Shown here piece after piece: positions 1 to 8,802 of a stretch of 64,000 nt of DNA. Both the position numbers and the translations under genes were made by a program. Positions within the stretch are counted from its first letter, which is position 1, and each line of letters starts with the position of its first letter. A model generated the notes under the pieces. It ran no database searches. It saw only the letters and a list, made by a program, of their open reading frames with translations, and was not told where the DNA came from. Source of the DNA: Paenibacillus alvei DSM 29 (GTDB taxonomy: Bacteria; Bacillota; Bacilli; Paenibacillales; Paenibacillaceae); assembly GCF_000293805.1 (NCBI RefSeq), contig NZ_AMBZ01000005.1, positions 310,001-374,000 of the forward strand. Direction: 5' to 3'.

Positions 1-115
1 TCTCAATTTCAATGACCTCTAGCTTCTCATTCCAACAGTTAATGACAACAGCGGTATGCGTCCGCTTATGTAAATCAACGCCTACATAAATAAACTGTTC
101 CTTGCGATGTCTCAT
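1..115 (-). CDS. IS110-family transposase, N-terminal fragment (continues past window edge)
   Basis: Read on the minus strand from an ATG at 115, the product begins MRHRKEQFIYVGVDLHKRTH and continues with TAVVINCWNEKLEVIEIE up to the window edge. The GVDxHK segment with the first catalytic Asp is typical of the DEDD (RuvC-like) domain that opens IS110-family transposases, which move by a recombinase-like mechanism guided by an RNA encoded in the element's non-coding end. Only 38 residues are visible, so subgroup and integrity cannot be judged. Upstream lies a long hairpin and then the tail of a serine recombinase, so the element appears to sit just behind that gene. Confidence 0.75.
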   Translation of the reverse strand, partial: MRHRKEQFIYVGVDLHKRTHTAVVINCWNEKLEVIEIE

Positions 116-135
116 GGTGAGTATCCCCTTGGCCG

Positions 136-243
136 CTTATAGCGATTAGGGAAAAAGAATAGCCGCATCGTCTGTTTAGTATTCTCCCGAAGGGATACAT
201 TGAAGGGTAAGCGTGTCCATTCTTCCTCTATAATCGCTATAAG
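136..243. repeat. Long inverted repeat upstream of the IS110-type transposase
   Basis: Positions 136-160 and 219-243 form an inverted repeat of about 25 bp; the outer 13 bp (136-148 and 231-243) pair perfectly and 8 of the next 12 also match, leaving a loop of 58 bases. It starts 21 bp upstream of the transposase ATG and its far arm overlaps the recombinase stop codon. It may be a structured part of the IS110 non-coding left end (where a bridge RNA would be encoded), an element end, or a transcription barrier. The pairing is seen directly; the role is inference. Confidence 0.5.
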
Positions 244-1014
244 ATGGCTTGATGTAATCCTGTTGCGGTAATGCCGCCATATTGATACTGACCTTCATAA
301 AGTGCTTTACGGTCAAGTATCCGTTTGACTTGTACTTTCGTGAACTGCTTGCCTTGTTGTGTAGTAAAGCCTTCTTGGTTCAGTTGAAATGCGATTTCCG
401 ATAAAGACCAATTCGGGTTCTGTTCCCGTATGTCAAAGAGCCTTTTTACTGCCTGGGCTTGCTTATCGTTCACTTCAATTGCTTTCTGTCCTTTACGGGC
501 TATGTAGCCAAATGCCACCCGTCCACCTGCGTAGCCGCCCTCTTGGGCTTTCTTGTTGCGTCCTCTGCCTAGCTTTAGGGCGATTTCTAGCCGCTGATAC
601 TGGTCGAGCAATTCCATAAGTCCATTGATTAGGAAATCGCTTGGGTCTTTCTTATGGATGGAATAAGTCGGTTGCTCGATGCTTTTCACATCTACGCCGT
701 ACTTCTTGAACTCCCGATGAACCAATACTTTCACGATGTCAGACCGCCATAAACGGCTTGTATTCAGGACAACAACAGCATCATAGTCTCCGGGTAGCTA
801 GGGCGGCTAACATGCTCTGAAAGCCGATTCTGTCCACTTCAAGAGCATTCTCATCCACCTTCGCTCCACTAATGCCTTCATCCGTAAAGATGTCCTGCAA
901 GTTCCATCCTTGCTCCTGACAATAGGAGCGGATTTCATCTTGTTGGTACGCTAAACTGTAACTGTCTTTGTCTTGTCCACTTGTTGAAACTCTGACGTAA
1001 CCGATGACATTCAT
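237..1014 (-). pseudogene. Serine site-specific recombinase, frameshifted
   Basis: The N-terminal reading frame (1014 to 781) carries the resolvase start MNVIGYVRVSTSGQ with the nucleophile at Ser10 and then ends at a stop. A second frame (readable from about 800 to 237) continues with DYDAVVVLNTSRLWRSD, which matches the conserved arginine-containing helix of the same catalytic domain, and then the Recombinase domain (GYAGGRVAFGY). It ends GLHQAIL, a typical C-terminus for this family. A small indel near 785-800 separates the frames. Intact length would be about 260 residues. Function as a DNA resolvase/integrase for a mobile element is family knowledge; whether the break is real or a sequencing error is not decidable here. 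Confidence 0.75.
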
Positions 1015-1056
1015 GCTGTTTCCTCCCCCTCCGTTACGATAATCACAATTTCCGTT

Positions 1057-1102
1057 ACGTTACAACGTCACACAACTGTTATATGACGTTACAGCGTCAC
1101 AC
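1057..1102. promoter_or_regulatory. Paired operator-like repeats between recombinase and XRE gene
   Basis: Two 17-bp copies, acgttacaacgtcacac (1057-1073) and acgttacagcgtcacac (1086-1102), differ at one base and start 29 bp apart. The second contains the dyad TGACG/CGTCA. The motif TCCGTTACG also occurs twice at 1030-1038 and 1051-1059. The block sits in the divergent promoter region between a recombinase (minus) and an XRE regulator (plus), which is where such regulators normally bind. Binding by the neighbouring regulator is inference. Confidence 0.5.
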
Positions 1103-1165
1103 GCAATGTGTTTTATCGTAAATCATGAATATAGTGGTTCATATACCGTTGGGGGAAAGTATGCT

Positions 1166-1372
1166 ATGAAAATCAAGATTAGATTGCAGGAACTGTTAGA
1201 CGAACGAAATATTTCTCAACGTCAACTTGCACTTATGGTCGATATGCGTCCCGGCATAATAAATGCTCTTTGCAGGGGAACAACGGATAGAATTTACATC
1301 AGCACCCTTGAGCAGATATGTAAAGCCTTGAACGTACACATCCATGAGTTAATTGACATGGAAGATAAATAG
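1166..1372 (+). CDS. XRE/Cro-type helix-turn-helix regulator
   Basis: The product is 68 residues, a complete single-domain Cro/CI-type DNA-binding protein: LQELLDERNISQRQLALMV gives helices 1-2, and the recognition helix region follows (MRPGIINALCRG), with TLEQICKALNVHIHELI closing the domain. An in-frame start at 1106 is possible, but the ATG at 1166 is preceded by GGGGGA at a good distance and begins exactly at the domain. It is divergent from the recombinase and probably controls the mobile element through the repeats at 1057-1102 (inference). No effector domain is present. Confidence 0.75.
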   Translation: MKIKIRLQELLDERNISQRQLALMVDMRPGIINALCRGTTDRIYISTLEQICKALNVHIHELIDMEDK

Positions 1373-1792
1373 TGCCGCCCCTCAGAGCCATTAGGAGAGA
1401 CGCCCAACGTGACGGAAGGAATCGACGACGGAACTCTATCTCTGACTCTTGAGTAAAGTATCCGTAAAGTTATCCGCCCGTCTTTACTAATCCCCAAAAG
1501 AATCTAGAATCCCCCTGAAATGCAGACCGCCGCTCGGTGTGTCTGCTGTTTCTTTTTCAAGTGATTCTTAGCTTGATTCTTCTTTAATTGAATCTTGTTA
1601 ATGATTATTATTAGTGAGACTCTTTGACGGTCTACAACAGACTTTATGTCTGCCTTTCAGACTCTCAGTCTTGCATAACCGACTCTGCGTCAAATCCGTA
1701 GACACATTGTCTACAGCCCCTGTTTTCTAGCCATCAACAGACTGTATGGCGGTTATCAGGACAGAGAGTTTGATGAGACAACAGACTCGACA
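1373..1792. other. Non-coding stretch rich in CAGAC/GTCTG palindromes
   Basis: No convincing gene. The right half holds repeated AGACT/AGTCT-type words, including cagactttatgtctg (1638-1652) and the perfect dyad gtagaca-cat-tgtctac (1698-1714), plus further CAGAC copies near 1659, 1738 and 1782. A cluster of GATTCTT words lies at 1563-1595. The position just beyond the end of a replication-type HTH gene is compatible with a plasmid/ICE origin or protein-binding array, but nothing proves that. Confidence 0.4.
1522..1557 (+). terminator. Probable rho-independent terminator after the XRE gene
   Basis: GCAGAC (1522-1527) pairs with GTCTGC (1541-1546) around a GC-rich inner stem, followed by a T-rich run (1547-1557). 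It lies about 150 bp downstream of the XRE regulator. Confidence 0.5.
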
Positions 1793-2404
1793 TTATTGAC
1801 CGTTCATATCGGGCGGAAAGCGTAATGCCGACTCCGATTTTAGGAACTGAGCATAGCTGTCGAGAATTTCCTTTTCAGCGTTTTTGTCCATTGGCAAGCG
1901 TCTTTCATGAAGTCTTTGAAGTCTAGCGATAAACGCCTTGTACTCATCACGCTTCACTATCCCTTGAACCCATAGCGTCAACTCTCTTTCATTGACCTGC
2001 TTCCGTGCACTACCGATAAACTCATGGGTCTTTTCGCTCATCAGCAAATACGGGTGGCAATGGAGATAGTTCGGCAGGTAATACGTATTGTTCTTGCCCT
2101 GACTGACGAGTATCATCTTCTTGCTAGCCAGTTCCGTAATATGACGCTCTACGGTTTTTGAACTGCTATTGACATTTCGGGCAATCGCTTCGATGGTCGG
2201 ATAGCAAAGGTTCTTATCGCTCATATAAGCGATGAGGTCAATGAGAATCAGCTTCTCATACGGACTCAGACCGTAGCACCGATGAATTTTATGCGGCACT
2301 TTGGTAAAGCCCTTGTGCTGTGACGTGAATTGGCTTTCCTGACTTACCTCGTCCATGTAGGTATTAGTGGCTTTGTTGCTCTTTATCAACCATAGGTCAT
2401 TCAT
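1793..2404 (-). CDS. Helix-turn-helix protein of plasmid/ICE replication type
   Basis: 203 residues, started by an ATG behind AGGGGG. Residues about 35-105 form a winged-helix domain of the HTH_36/replisome-organiser kind: GLSPYEKLILIDLIAYMSD, then a target-recognition part NVNSSSKTVERHITELASKK and a wing. Such proteins head replication or conjugation modules of Firmicute mobile elements. The rest (105-203) is charged and helical, with no motif I recognise. Lying between a serine recombinase/XRE pair and repeat-rich gaps, it probably belongs to the same degenerate element. Role in initiation is inference. Confidence 0.6.
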   Translation of the reverse strand: MNDLWLIKSNKATNTYMDEVSQESQFTSQHKGFTKVPHKIHRCYGLSPYEKLILIDLIAYMSDKNLCYPTIEAIARNVNSSSKTVERHITELASKKMILVSQGKNNTYYLPNYLHCHPYLLMSEKTHEFIGSARKQVNERELTLWVQGIVKRDEYKAFIARLQRLHERRLPMDKNAEKEILDSYAQFLKSESALRFPPDMNGQ

Positions 2405-2949
2405 TTTCGTTGCCCCCTATTGAATGTTCCGCCCAATGGCGGTCATGAAGCAGGGAAGGCGGCTAGTCTGAAACGCCTCCTTACCTGTATATGTCAACTG
2501 CTCGTCAGCAGATTTCTTCCTTGCGCTGTAACAATCGCAAGAATGGTGAGTTATGTTGCGGTCAAAATTAAAATTCTTTATTTAGCCCCTCCTACTCTTA
2601 ATAGTGGCGGTATCTATCCTAAAAGATGCGCCTTCCTTCTCACCCTCTCTATCGGAACAGATACTTTACCGTTGCAATTCATTTTAAAAAAACCGTGAGA
2701 AAGCGAAGATAACAAAAAACAGGTCAGTCATGGTGGTATCTGACCATAATCGACCTGTCCAACGTAACGGAATACCGTTATTTAGGGTATAAAATTCAAG
2801 CATTTATGTGCGTACAGACATATTAGAGGAATATTATACGGGGATGATGAGGGTTAAGTTCTTTTGAACGTAGCCGCCCGATTCATTCGGCACTGGGTAG
2901 GGGTAAAAGAAAGACCTTGAGGTTTATATCCTCAAGGCCTTTAGCAAAC
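2405..2949. other. Non-coding stretch with nested inverted repeats
   Basis: No gene with a believable start or family match; the plus-strand ORF at 2420-2698 has no ribosome site. Dyads are visible: acaggtc (about 2719) with gacctgt (about 2753), an inner ggtcag/ctgacc pair, and taacgg-aata-ccgtta at 2765-2780. The last overlaps cgtaacgga (2763-2771), the reverse complement of the TCCGTTACG word found twice near 1030-1059, which ties both gaps to the same element. Confidence 0.4.
2904..2937 (-). terminator. Terminator of the Rhs toxin/immunity unit
   Basis: ccttgagg (2915-2922) and cctcaagg (2930-2937) form a perfect 8-bp stem with a 7-base loop. On the minus strand it is followed by TCTTTCTTTT, directly after the immunity gene's stop. 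Confidence 0.8.
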
Positions 2950-3456
2950 TTAAACTTCAATTACTACTTCGTCAATCTTTGTGCCATCAGCAAGGTTCTC
3001 ATTCCAAAACTTCCTTTGTTCTGCCCCACCGATGTTTATACCATAATAAAAAGATGGGTCAATAAACAATTCTTGTCCATTATCCAGGTTCAATTGAAGG
3101 CTGTTGCAGACAATTTGATTATTGTCACTAGACTCCCTACCGTTAATAACGAAACTCTTCACAGTATTTTTGGCAGACATCGAGTCAGTCAATATTATTT
3201 GACTTACCGACGTCTTGCACGGCAACATATCCTCGTCAATTTCAAATTGATATCGAATCGAATCAACTATCCTCACACTTAGTTTTGAGTATTGGTTAAT
3301 TGATTCAAGTTCAATATACTTCTCACCCACTTCGAAATAATAGTAACGCATATCCGGACAAAAATCCGCTACTCCATCTTCAATATCTACAAAACCAAGC
3401 AAGTAAATATCTTGAATTGAGCCGCTCTTAAAGATATCAACAAGTTCTTCGAGCAT
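2950..3456 (-). CDS. Probable immunity protein of the Rhs toxin
   Basis: 168 residues, acidic, no signal peptide and no membrane segment, so cytoplasmic. It starts 16 bp after the stop of the Rhs toxin gene, with a good AGGAGA ribosome site, and is followed at once by a terminator, so the two form one unit. Small acidic cytoplasmic proteins directly downstream of a polymorphic toxin are the standard arrangement for the cognate immunity protein that binds and blocks the toxin domain. I do not recognise its family. The role rests on position and composition, not on a motif. Confidence 0.65.
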   Translation of the reverse strand: MLEELVDIFKSGSIQDIYLLGFVDIEDGVADFCPDMRYYYFEVGEKYIELESINQYSKLSVRIVDSIRYQFEIDEDMLPCKTSVSQIILTDSMSAKNTVKSFVINGRESSDNNQIVCNSLQLNLDNGQELFIDPSFYYGINIGGAEQRKFWNENLADGTKIDEVVIEV

Positions 3457-3471
3457 ATAATCTCTCCTTCA

Positions 3472-6400
3472 TTAAGGGACAAACTGAATGTTTAAGTCCA
3501 TACCCTTACCAGATTCTAGTAGAGTAACAAACTCTCCATTTGGTTTAGTAGCAACTGTCATACCATTGCCTCTATAAATATTTAACACTTCACCATCTTT
3601 TTTCAAAGTTCCCTTACCCACAAACGATACTGTTCCATCGTCAATTATTTTGCCAATATCACTCAAGAATGCATCGCCGTGTGTCTTATATTTAGGGTAC
3701 TTTGTTCCAAGAGCATTCTCTAAAATGCCCTTATGTCGAATAAAGTGGTCTTTGAAGTTCTTGCCTGCGGTGATAATAGTACAATTATGCACCCAAATCC
3801 CAAGGTTAGATACAAAGTAAGAATGATACCCGTCGACCATGAAATTGTAAACCGTTGTTTGTCGCGGCGCTTTCTCAATCTTATCTATTGCCAGTTTAGT
3901 ACCATCACTTGAGACAAGCAAATCTCCAACCTTTAGGTCTTGTACGAGAGTCCACCCTTTTTCATCAAGCCAAAATGGATGTAATCCAGTTGTTTCGATG
4001 ACTTCATCACCGATATGGACGTAATAAACTTCATCTGCCTGCTTTTGGAACAGCTTTACGACCTCTCTGTATTCCACTTCTCCGGTTGCATCGGACTTGG
4101 AAAGAACCTTATCTCCGACTTCAATGTCTTCGATATTCTTCTCCCCTTCGTCTGTTAATACCTTTGTCCCTGCTGTAAAACAATTACACTTTGCAAGTGA
4201 TTTCGCTGCTTTACTAACCTTAGATCCAACTTTACCTGCTTTTAATACTTTTCCCCAAGGCAGAAATGATGCTACAGTCAGGGCTTTTTCATTCAGAGAG
4301 CCATCAGGATTTAAAAGCGTATTTACATCATCCAGTATTAAAAAGTTGGCTCCTTCAACTAACAATGTTTTACCTGCTTCGGCCTGTGCTTTTAGAATCG
4401 TTTCGCAATGCCCCGGACTCGCTGCACACGTCATTGCAGGTGTTGGTGCCATCGGTATCCCAATATGTCCACTCGGATCTACGTATTTCAATGGATTATT
4501 CTTTACATACGTATACAAATTCAAACTCAGCGGATTCTTGATATCCCCTTCATACGTATCCTCATTAATAAACCGTCCTACACTTGGATCATACCATCTT
4601 GCGCGCAAATATTGCAGATTCGTTGCTGCATCCCAGTATTCGCCCGAGTAGCGGAAAATGTTCGGGACTCGCTCCTCCTGCACCAATGGATTGCCCCAGA
4701 TATCGTACGTATAGCGGTTCAGTACATTGCCTTGTGCATCCCGAATCTCAGTAATGTCGCCGTGCCCGTTGGATACGTAGTACTGCATGCCTTGTCCTGG
4801 AACTTGTCGTGCCAATAGCTTGCCGTTCGAATCATGGACATAGGATGCGGTAATGGTGATGCTGCCGTTGCCTTCTACTTTTCCTTCTGCTACGATCTTC
4901 GCTCTATCGTCATAGTAGTAACGGGTCGTTACGCCGCCTTCGGTGCGTTCTACCATCAGGTTATCGCCGTTGTAGCGGTAGCTGACGGCTTTGCCGTCTT
5001 CCGTCGTTACTTGGGTCAGGCGGTTGCGGCTGTCGTACGCATAGCTGGCTCCCTTGATGTTCGGTACCTGATCGCTTTGCAGGGTGCTGCGGTTATCCCG
5101 TTGATCGTACGCATATGCTTCATTGAACTGGCTTGAGGTCTTAATCCGATTCAATGGATCGTAGCTGAATTGATACGCTGCTCCGTTGTCGTTTTTCGCT
5201 ACAATGTTGCGGTTGTTATCATAGGTGTAGCTGTAGCTTCTAAGCGGCGCATCTCCTTGCTTCTGCTGAATGCCTGCTAGATTCAAGCCATCATACGCAT
5301 AGTTCTCCAAGAATCCTTGCGCCGATTTCAACTCTACCAAACGATTATATGAGCCGTCGTACTTGTATTCAAATTGCGTGAGCTGCGAGCCGCTGCCATC
5401 TAAGACGGCCATACTTGTTGGGTTCGGCAGGATGTTAGTATGGCTTATTCGCTGCGTGATCTTATAGCCCCCGGCCGCAACGGTCTGTTCCGTGCGCAGC
5501 CCCCTGACTTCATAATCGTAATTGATTCTGGTCTGATCCGGATAAGTGATCGATGCCAGTTCACCTGTTGGATAGTAGGCATAAGCTGTCGTTCCCGTCT
5601 GATCCGTCATTGCCGTCCGCTTGCCCGTTACGTCGTAGCTGTACGAAATTCTCTCGTCCGGAGCAATGACCGCAGTCAGGAAATTGCGGTTATTGTACTC
5701 GAACTGTTGGATTTGGCCTTTTCTGTCTATGCTTTTTACGACATTACTATTAGCATCATAGTAGAAGCGTTTGCTTTGCTTGTTCGGATCGATCTGCTGC
5801 AGCAGTCGGCCGATTTCATCATACCGTTTCTCAACCGTATTTCCGTCCGCATACTTGACTTCGACCATATCCCCCGATAGGTTATACCGATAGCGCGTCG
5901 TCTTTCCTTCAGCATCCGTAACGGCGATCAGGCGGCCTAGTCCATCATACTCGTATTTTGTCGCATTGTGATTGCCGTCGTAGGCAGTCTGAACATTCCC
6001 CGCCAAGTCATATTCGTACCGTGCGGCTACCACGGCTCGACCAGATGGTTTGATTTCTTCTTTGGCAATCAAGCGATCCATTACATCGTACGTCTCGCGG
6101 ATTCCATTATTGCTGCCGTCGAAAGTCGTCTTCGTGTTGGCGGCATCGTCGTAGATGGTTCGGTTTTGACCATAGATGAAGTTTTCTTTCGTTACGCGTC
6201 CCCAAGCATCATATTCATACTCCATCCAATTGCCGTCAAAGGTTCCTTTTCGAATCATATGACCATAGCGATCATAGGTATGATTGGCCACCCCACCACG
6301 GCCATTTGTTTCTTTGATTAAATTCCCCAATGGGTCGAACCACTTTTCGATTTGCTGTCCGTTCGGGTACGTAATCGTTATTTTGTTTGCTGCATCATCG

Positions 6401-8775
6401 TATGCTACGGCGGTCTGTGTGCCGTCCGCATAGATTTCCGCAATCATCCGTCCCAGCTTATCATGCGTATACGTCGTTTCATTTCCGTTGCCATCGATGT
6501 ATTTCGTCGGATCTCCTGTCAATGTGTTATACTCCATTCGGGATACGAGGCTGTCCGATGCTCCGTCGACATTCGTAACATTCACCGATTGCTTGTTCAA
6601 AAACATTCTTCCATATTCTTGCTGGACAACAGTATCCCGGGAGTCGCCTTTGATCCGTATCGTGATCGGGTTCCCCATCGAATCATATTCATAATTCAAC
6701 TGCTGCACGACAGTTCCTTGATCACTCTTGGATTGAACTTGCAGCAGTCCGCCAGTACTTCGATCATACTGATATTCCGTATTCAAGTTCATGCTTTGCC
6801 CTGTAGGGACAACGCTGCGGATAAGCCCCTTCTGCTTATTCGGAGATTCCAGCCGCCCATACTCATAATGGCTTGTCGCGCCTAATGGATTCCTTTCAGA
6901 AACGATGTATCCCCAATTTTCCTTATCATACGTTCTGGTCGTAATTCGAGGTGCCGAGTTTCTCCCCTCGCTGCTTCGAACCTCTTCAATTCGAATGGGG
7001 TTCGGGTTTCTCATTCCCTTGTCATATTGATATCGGACAGTTCGGGCTTCATTCCCACGATCCGTACGCGTCCTCGTTTCTTCCAAATATAGACTCGATG
7101 GGGCGTCACTCCCATTATATCGTTTGTCATATACATAGGTCGTTGTTTTCAGACCGTCCGTTACGTCCACCGAGAAAGAGTTATCTTGGAACTTCTCCCC
7201 TACATCACCGTTATTGAACGTGAAAACCAACTCATTTTGATGCGTTCCGGAGGTCGAACTATAGGAGTCCCGACGCGTTTTATAGCGAATCGTTTCCTCT
7301 TCCGCATACTCCCCGATTTTACGGAATACCGGAGTATCGAATGCAAACCGGGTAATTGCTTTCGTTGGATGCTCGATTACGCTTAAAGCGATGGTATCGT
7401 TTCTCCCCCATTTCATTCTCATTAAATCGGATTGTCCATCCTTGCGAAAATCTTTATAAGCCCTGGCAAAGTTGAAGTAAAGGTCTTTCCACACGCTGTA
7501 ATCGTATTTGGTGGATCGTCCCATCGGATCGATGACTTCCGTCAGCAGATCTTGTTCCAGGACGGATTCTCCTTTAATAGAGGTCACTCTTTGCTTTTTA
7601 TAGACAACTGTCCGACCTCCGCTTTCCACGACAATTGTATTATCGGGATTATACGTAAAAATCATAGCATTGGCACCGGTTCTTGAACTGTTTGACGTCA
7701 CTACTATACCTAGTTCTGTACCGTGATAGATAAATTGAATATAATTCCCGTCTTTATCCTTTATTAGAATTAAGTCGCCCACGGCATTAAAATATTGCCG
7801 TACCCCTGTTTTATAATTGGCAAGCTCATACGCAGACTTTTCATTTCCTATCTTTACATTCTCTGATTCGGAAAAGTTCAGATCATGAAAAGGATACCCC
7901 ACAATGTTAGATCCATCTATTCGGTAAGTGCCCAAGCCGGAAATATAAAGGTACATCTGTCCGTCTACTCTTTTGAAATAGGAGATATCCCAAATCCACC
8001 CTTTTCCGAGCTTGAATCTGCCTTCTTCATCGGTTGAATGTTTCGTGATATTCTCCTTATAACTTTCCGGGTTGAAAGTAATATCGTTCTTGGCTCGAGA
8101 GCTGTCGTATACGCGTCGCAGCGCAAAATCTAAACCGTTGTATCCAGGCATGACCAGATCCGTTGTCTCCACGCGCAAGGAAGCGTCCACGGTCGAAATA
8201 TGGTCGCTTTCCGAACCGACCGCATACGGAGCTTGATCCAAGCGAATCGGTGCACGCTGCAGCGCGACCTTGTCGTATGGACTATCGTCGCTTAGCGATC
8301 TCTTCGCTCGACGCAGGGTGTTGTATACTAGATCGGTAACCGATAATGGATCTTCTCCTCCATATACTTGATCCGTCACAGAGGTGGGGCCATATACGGC
8401 AGCAGTTACACTTGCATTATGAGCATGTAGGGGATCCGTAACTAGCGAGGGGTACTGCTGTTCCATAAATTGCTCATACGATCCGCCCTGCTTTTGAAGA
8501 AGCAGCCCTTGATAAATATGATGAAGCTGGTAGCCTTTCACGATTTCATTGACTACCCAATCCCTTGCTACGCCAAACATTTCCGTAATCGAGGTGACGG
8601 TGATTAGCTCATCTGAGTCCGATAAGGTTTCATTTGCGCCGTATACGCTAGAGGTGACGGTTCTATTGGATGTTTGGTTCGCAGACTTAGGAGAGTCTTG
8701 TGCTGATGTAATAGGTATACTTGTGAACAATAGCGTACATGCAAGAATCATTGACAACCATTTTTTCAAGGCCAT
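3472..8775 (-). CDS. Secreted Rhs/YD-repeat polymorphic toxin with Hint domain
   Basis: 1767 residues, ATG behind AGGAGG. Order: signal peptide (1-26), a region with repeated VYG segments (about 40-150), many YD repeats of the Y-x-YD-x-x-G-R type (about 300-1380), then the Rhs core end with LQYLRARWYDPSVGRF and YVDPSGH (about 1390-1440). A linker is followed by a Hint (intein-like) domain from about 1530, opened by CFTAGTKVLTDEG and closed by GIWVHN. The final 103 residues (from CTII) are the variable toxin. Known Rhs proteins form a shell around the toxin; Hint would cut after the Asn of VHN to free it. The toxin has HFIRHKG near its start and NGEFVTLLESGKGMDL near its end. I suspect an RNase of the BECR type, but this is weak. 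Reading frame is uninterrupted despite its length. Confidence 0.9.
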   Translation of the reverse strand: MALKKWLSMILACTLLFTSIPITSAQDSPKSANQTSNRTVTSSVYGANETLSDSDELITVTSITEMFGVARDWVVNEIVKGYQLHHIYQGLLLQKQGGSYEQFMEQQYPSLVTDPLHAHNASVTAAVYGPTSVTDQVYGGEDPLSVTDLVYNTLRRAKRSLSDDSPYDKVALQRAPIRLDQAPYAVGSESDHISTVDASLRVETTDLVMPGYNGLDFALRRVYDSSRAKNDITFNPESYKENITKHSTDEEGRFKLGKGWIWDISYFKRVDGQMYLYISGLGTYRIDGSNIVGYPFHDLNFSESENVKIGNEKSAYELANYKTGVRQYFNAVGDLILIKDKDGNYIQFIYHGTELGIVVTSNSSRTGANAMIFTYNPDNTIVVESGGRTVVYKKQRVTSIKGESVLEQDLLTEVIDPMGRSTKYDYSVWKDLYFNFARAYKDFRKDGQSDLMRMKWGRNDTIALSVIEHPTKAITRFAFDTPVFRKIGEYAEEETIRYKTRRDSYSSTSGTHQNELVFTFNNGDVGEKFQDNSFSVDVTDGLKTTTYVYDKRYNGSDAPSSLYLEETRTRTDRGNEARTVRYQYDKGMRNPNPIRIEEVRSSEGRNSAPRITTRTYDKENWGYIVSERNPLGATSHYEYGRLESPNKQKGLIRSVVPTGQSMNLNTEYQYDRSTGGLLQVQSKSDQGTVVQQLNYEYDSMGNPITIRIKGDSRDTVVQQEYGRMFLNKQSVNVTNVDGASDSLVSRMEYNTLTGDPTKYIDGNGNETTYTHDKLGRMIAEIYADGTQTAVAYDDAANKITITYPNGQQIEKWFDPLGNLIKETNGRGGVANHTYDRYGHMIRKGTFDGNWMEYEYDAWGRVTKENFIYGQNRTIYDDAANTKTTFDGSNNGIRETYDVMDRLIAKEEIKPSGRAVVAARYEYDLAGNVQTAYDGNHNATKYEYDGLGRLIAVTDAEGKTTRYRYNLSGDMVEVKYADGNTVEKRYDEIGRLLQQIDPNKQSKRFYYDANSNVVKSIDRKGQIQQFEYNNRNFLTAVIAPDERISYSYDVTGKRTAMTDQTGTTAYAYYPTGELASITYPDQTRINYDYEVRGLRTEQTVAAGGYKITQRISHTNILPNPTSMAVLDGSGSQLTQFEYKYDGSYNRLVELKSAQGFLENYAYDGLNLAGIQQKQGDAPLRSYSYTYDNNRNIVAKNDNGAAYQFSYDPLNRIKTSSQFNEAYAYDQRDNRSTLQSDQVPNIKGASYAYDSRNRLTQVTTEDGKAVSYRYNGDNLMVERTEGGVTTRYYYDDRAKIVAEGKVEGNGSITITASYVHDSNGKLLARQVPGQGMQYYVSNGHGDITEIRDAQGNVLNRYTYDIWGNPLVQEERVPNIFRYSGEYWDAATNLQYLRARWYDPSVGRFINEDTYEGDIKNPLSLNLYTYVKNNPLKYVDPSGHIGIPMAPTPAMTCAASPGHCETILKAQAEAGKTLLVEGANFLILDDVNTLLNPDGSLNEKALTVASFLPWGKVLKAGKVGSKVSKAAKSLAKCNCFTAGTKVLTDEGEKNIEDIEVGDKVLSKSDATGEVEYREVVKLFQKQADEVYYVHIGDEVIETTGLHPFWLDEKGWTLVQDLKVGDLLVSSDGTKLAIDKIEKAPRQTTVYNFMVDGYHSYFVSNLGIWVHNCTIITAGKNFKDHFIRHKGILENALGTKYPKYKTHGDAFLSDIGKIIDDGTVSFVGKGTLKKDGEVLNIYRGNGMTVATKPNGEFVTLLESGKGMDLNIQFVP

Positions 8776-8802
8776 TTCCTCCTACTTCATTTTTTGTTGA
8801 AT

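Noticed and set aside
2420-2698. 92-residue plus-strand ORF
   Set aside because: No ribosome site, no family match, and it runs through dyad-rich non-coding DNA; composition is not protein-like.
4097-8800. Many plus-strand ORFs of 60-180 codons opposite the Rhs gene
   Set aside because: They are reverse-frame shadows of a repetitive coding sequence (low-complexity Tyr/Asp codons read backwards) and lack starts with ribosome sites.
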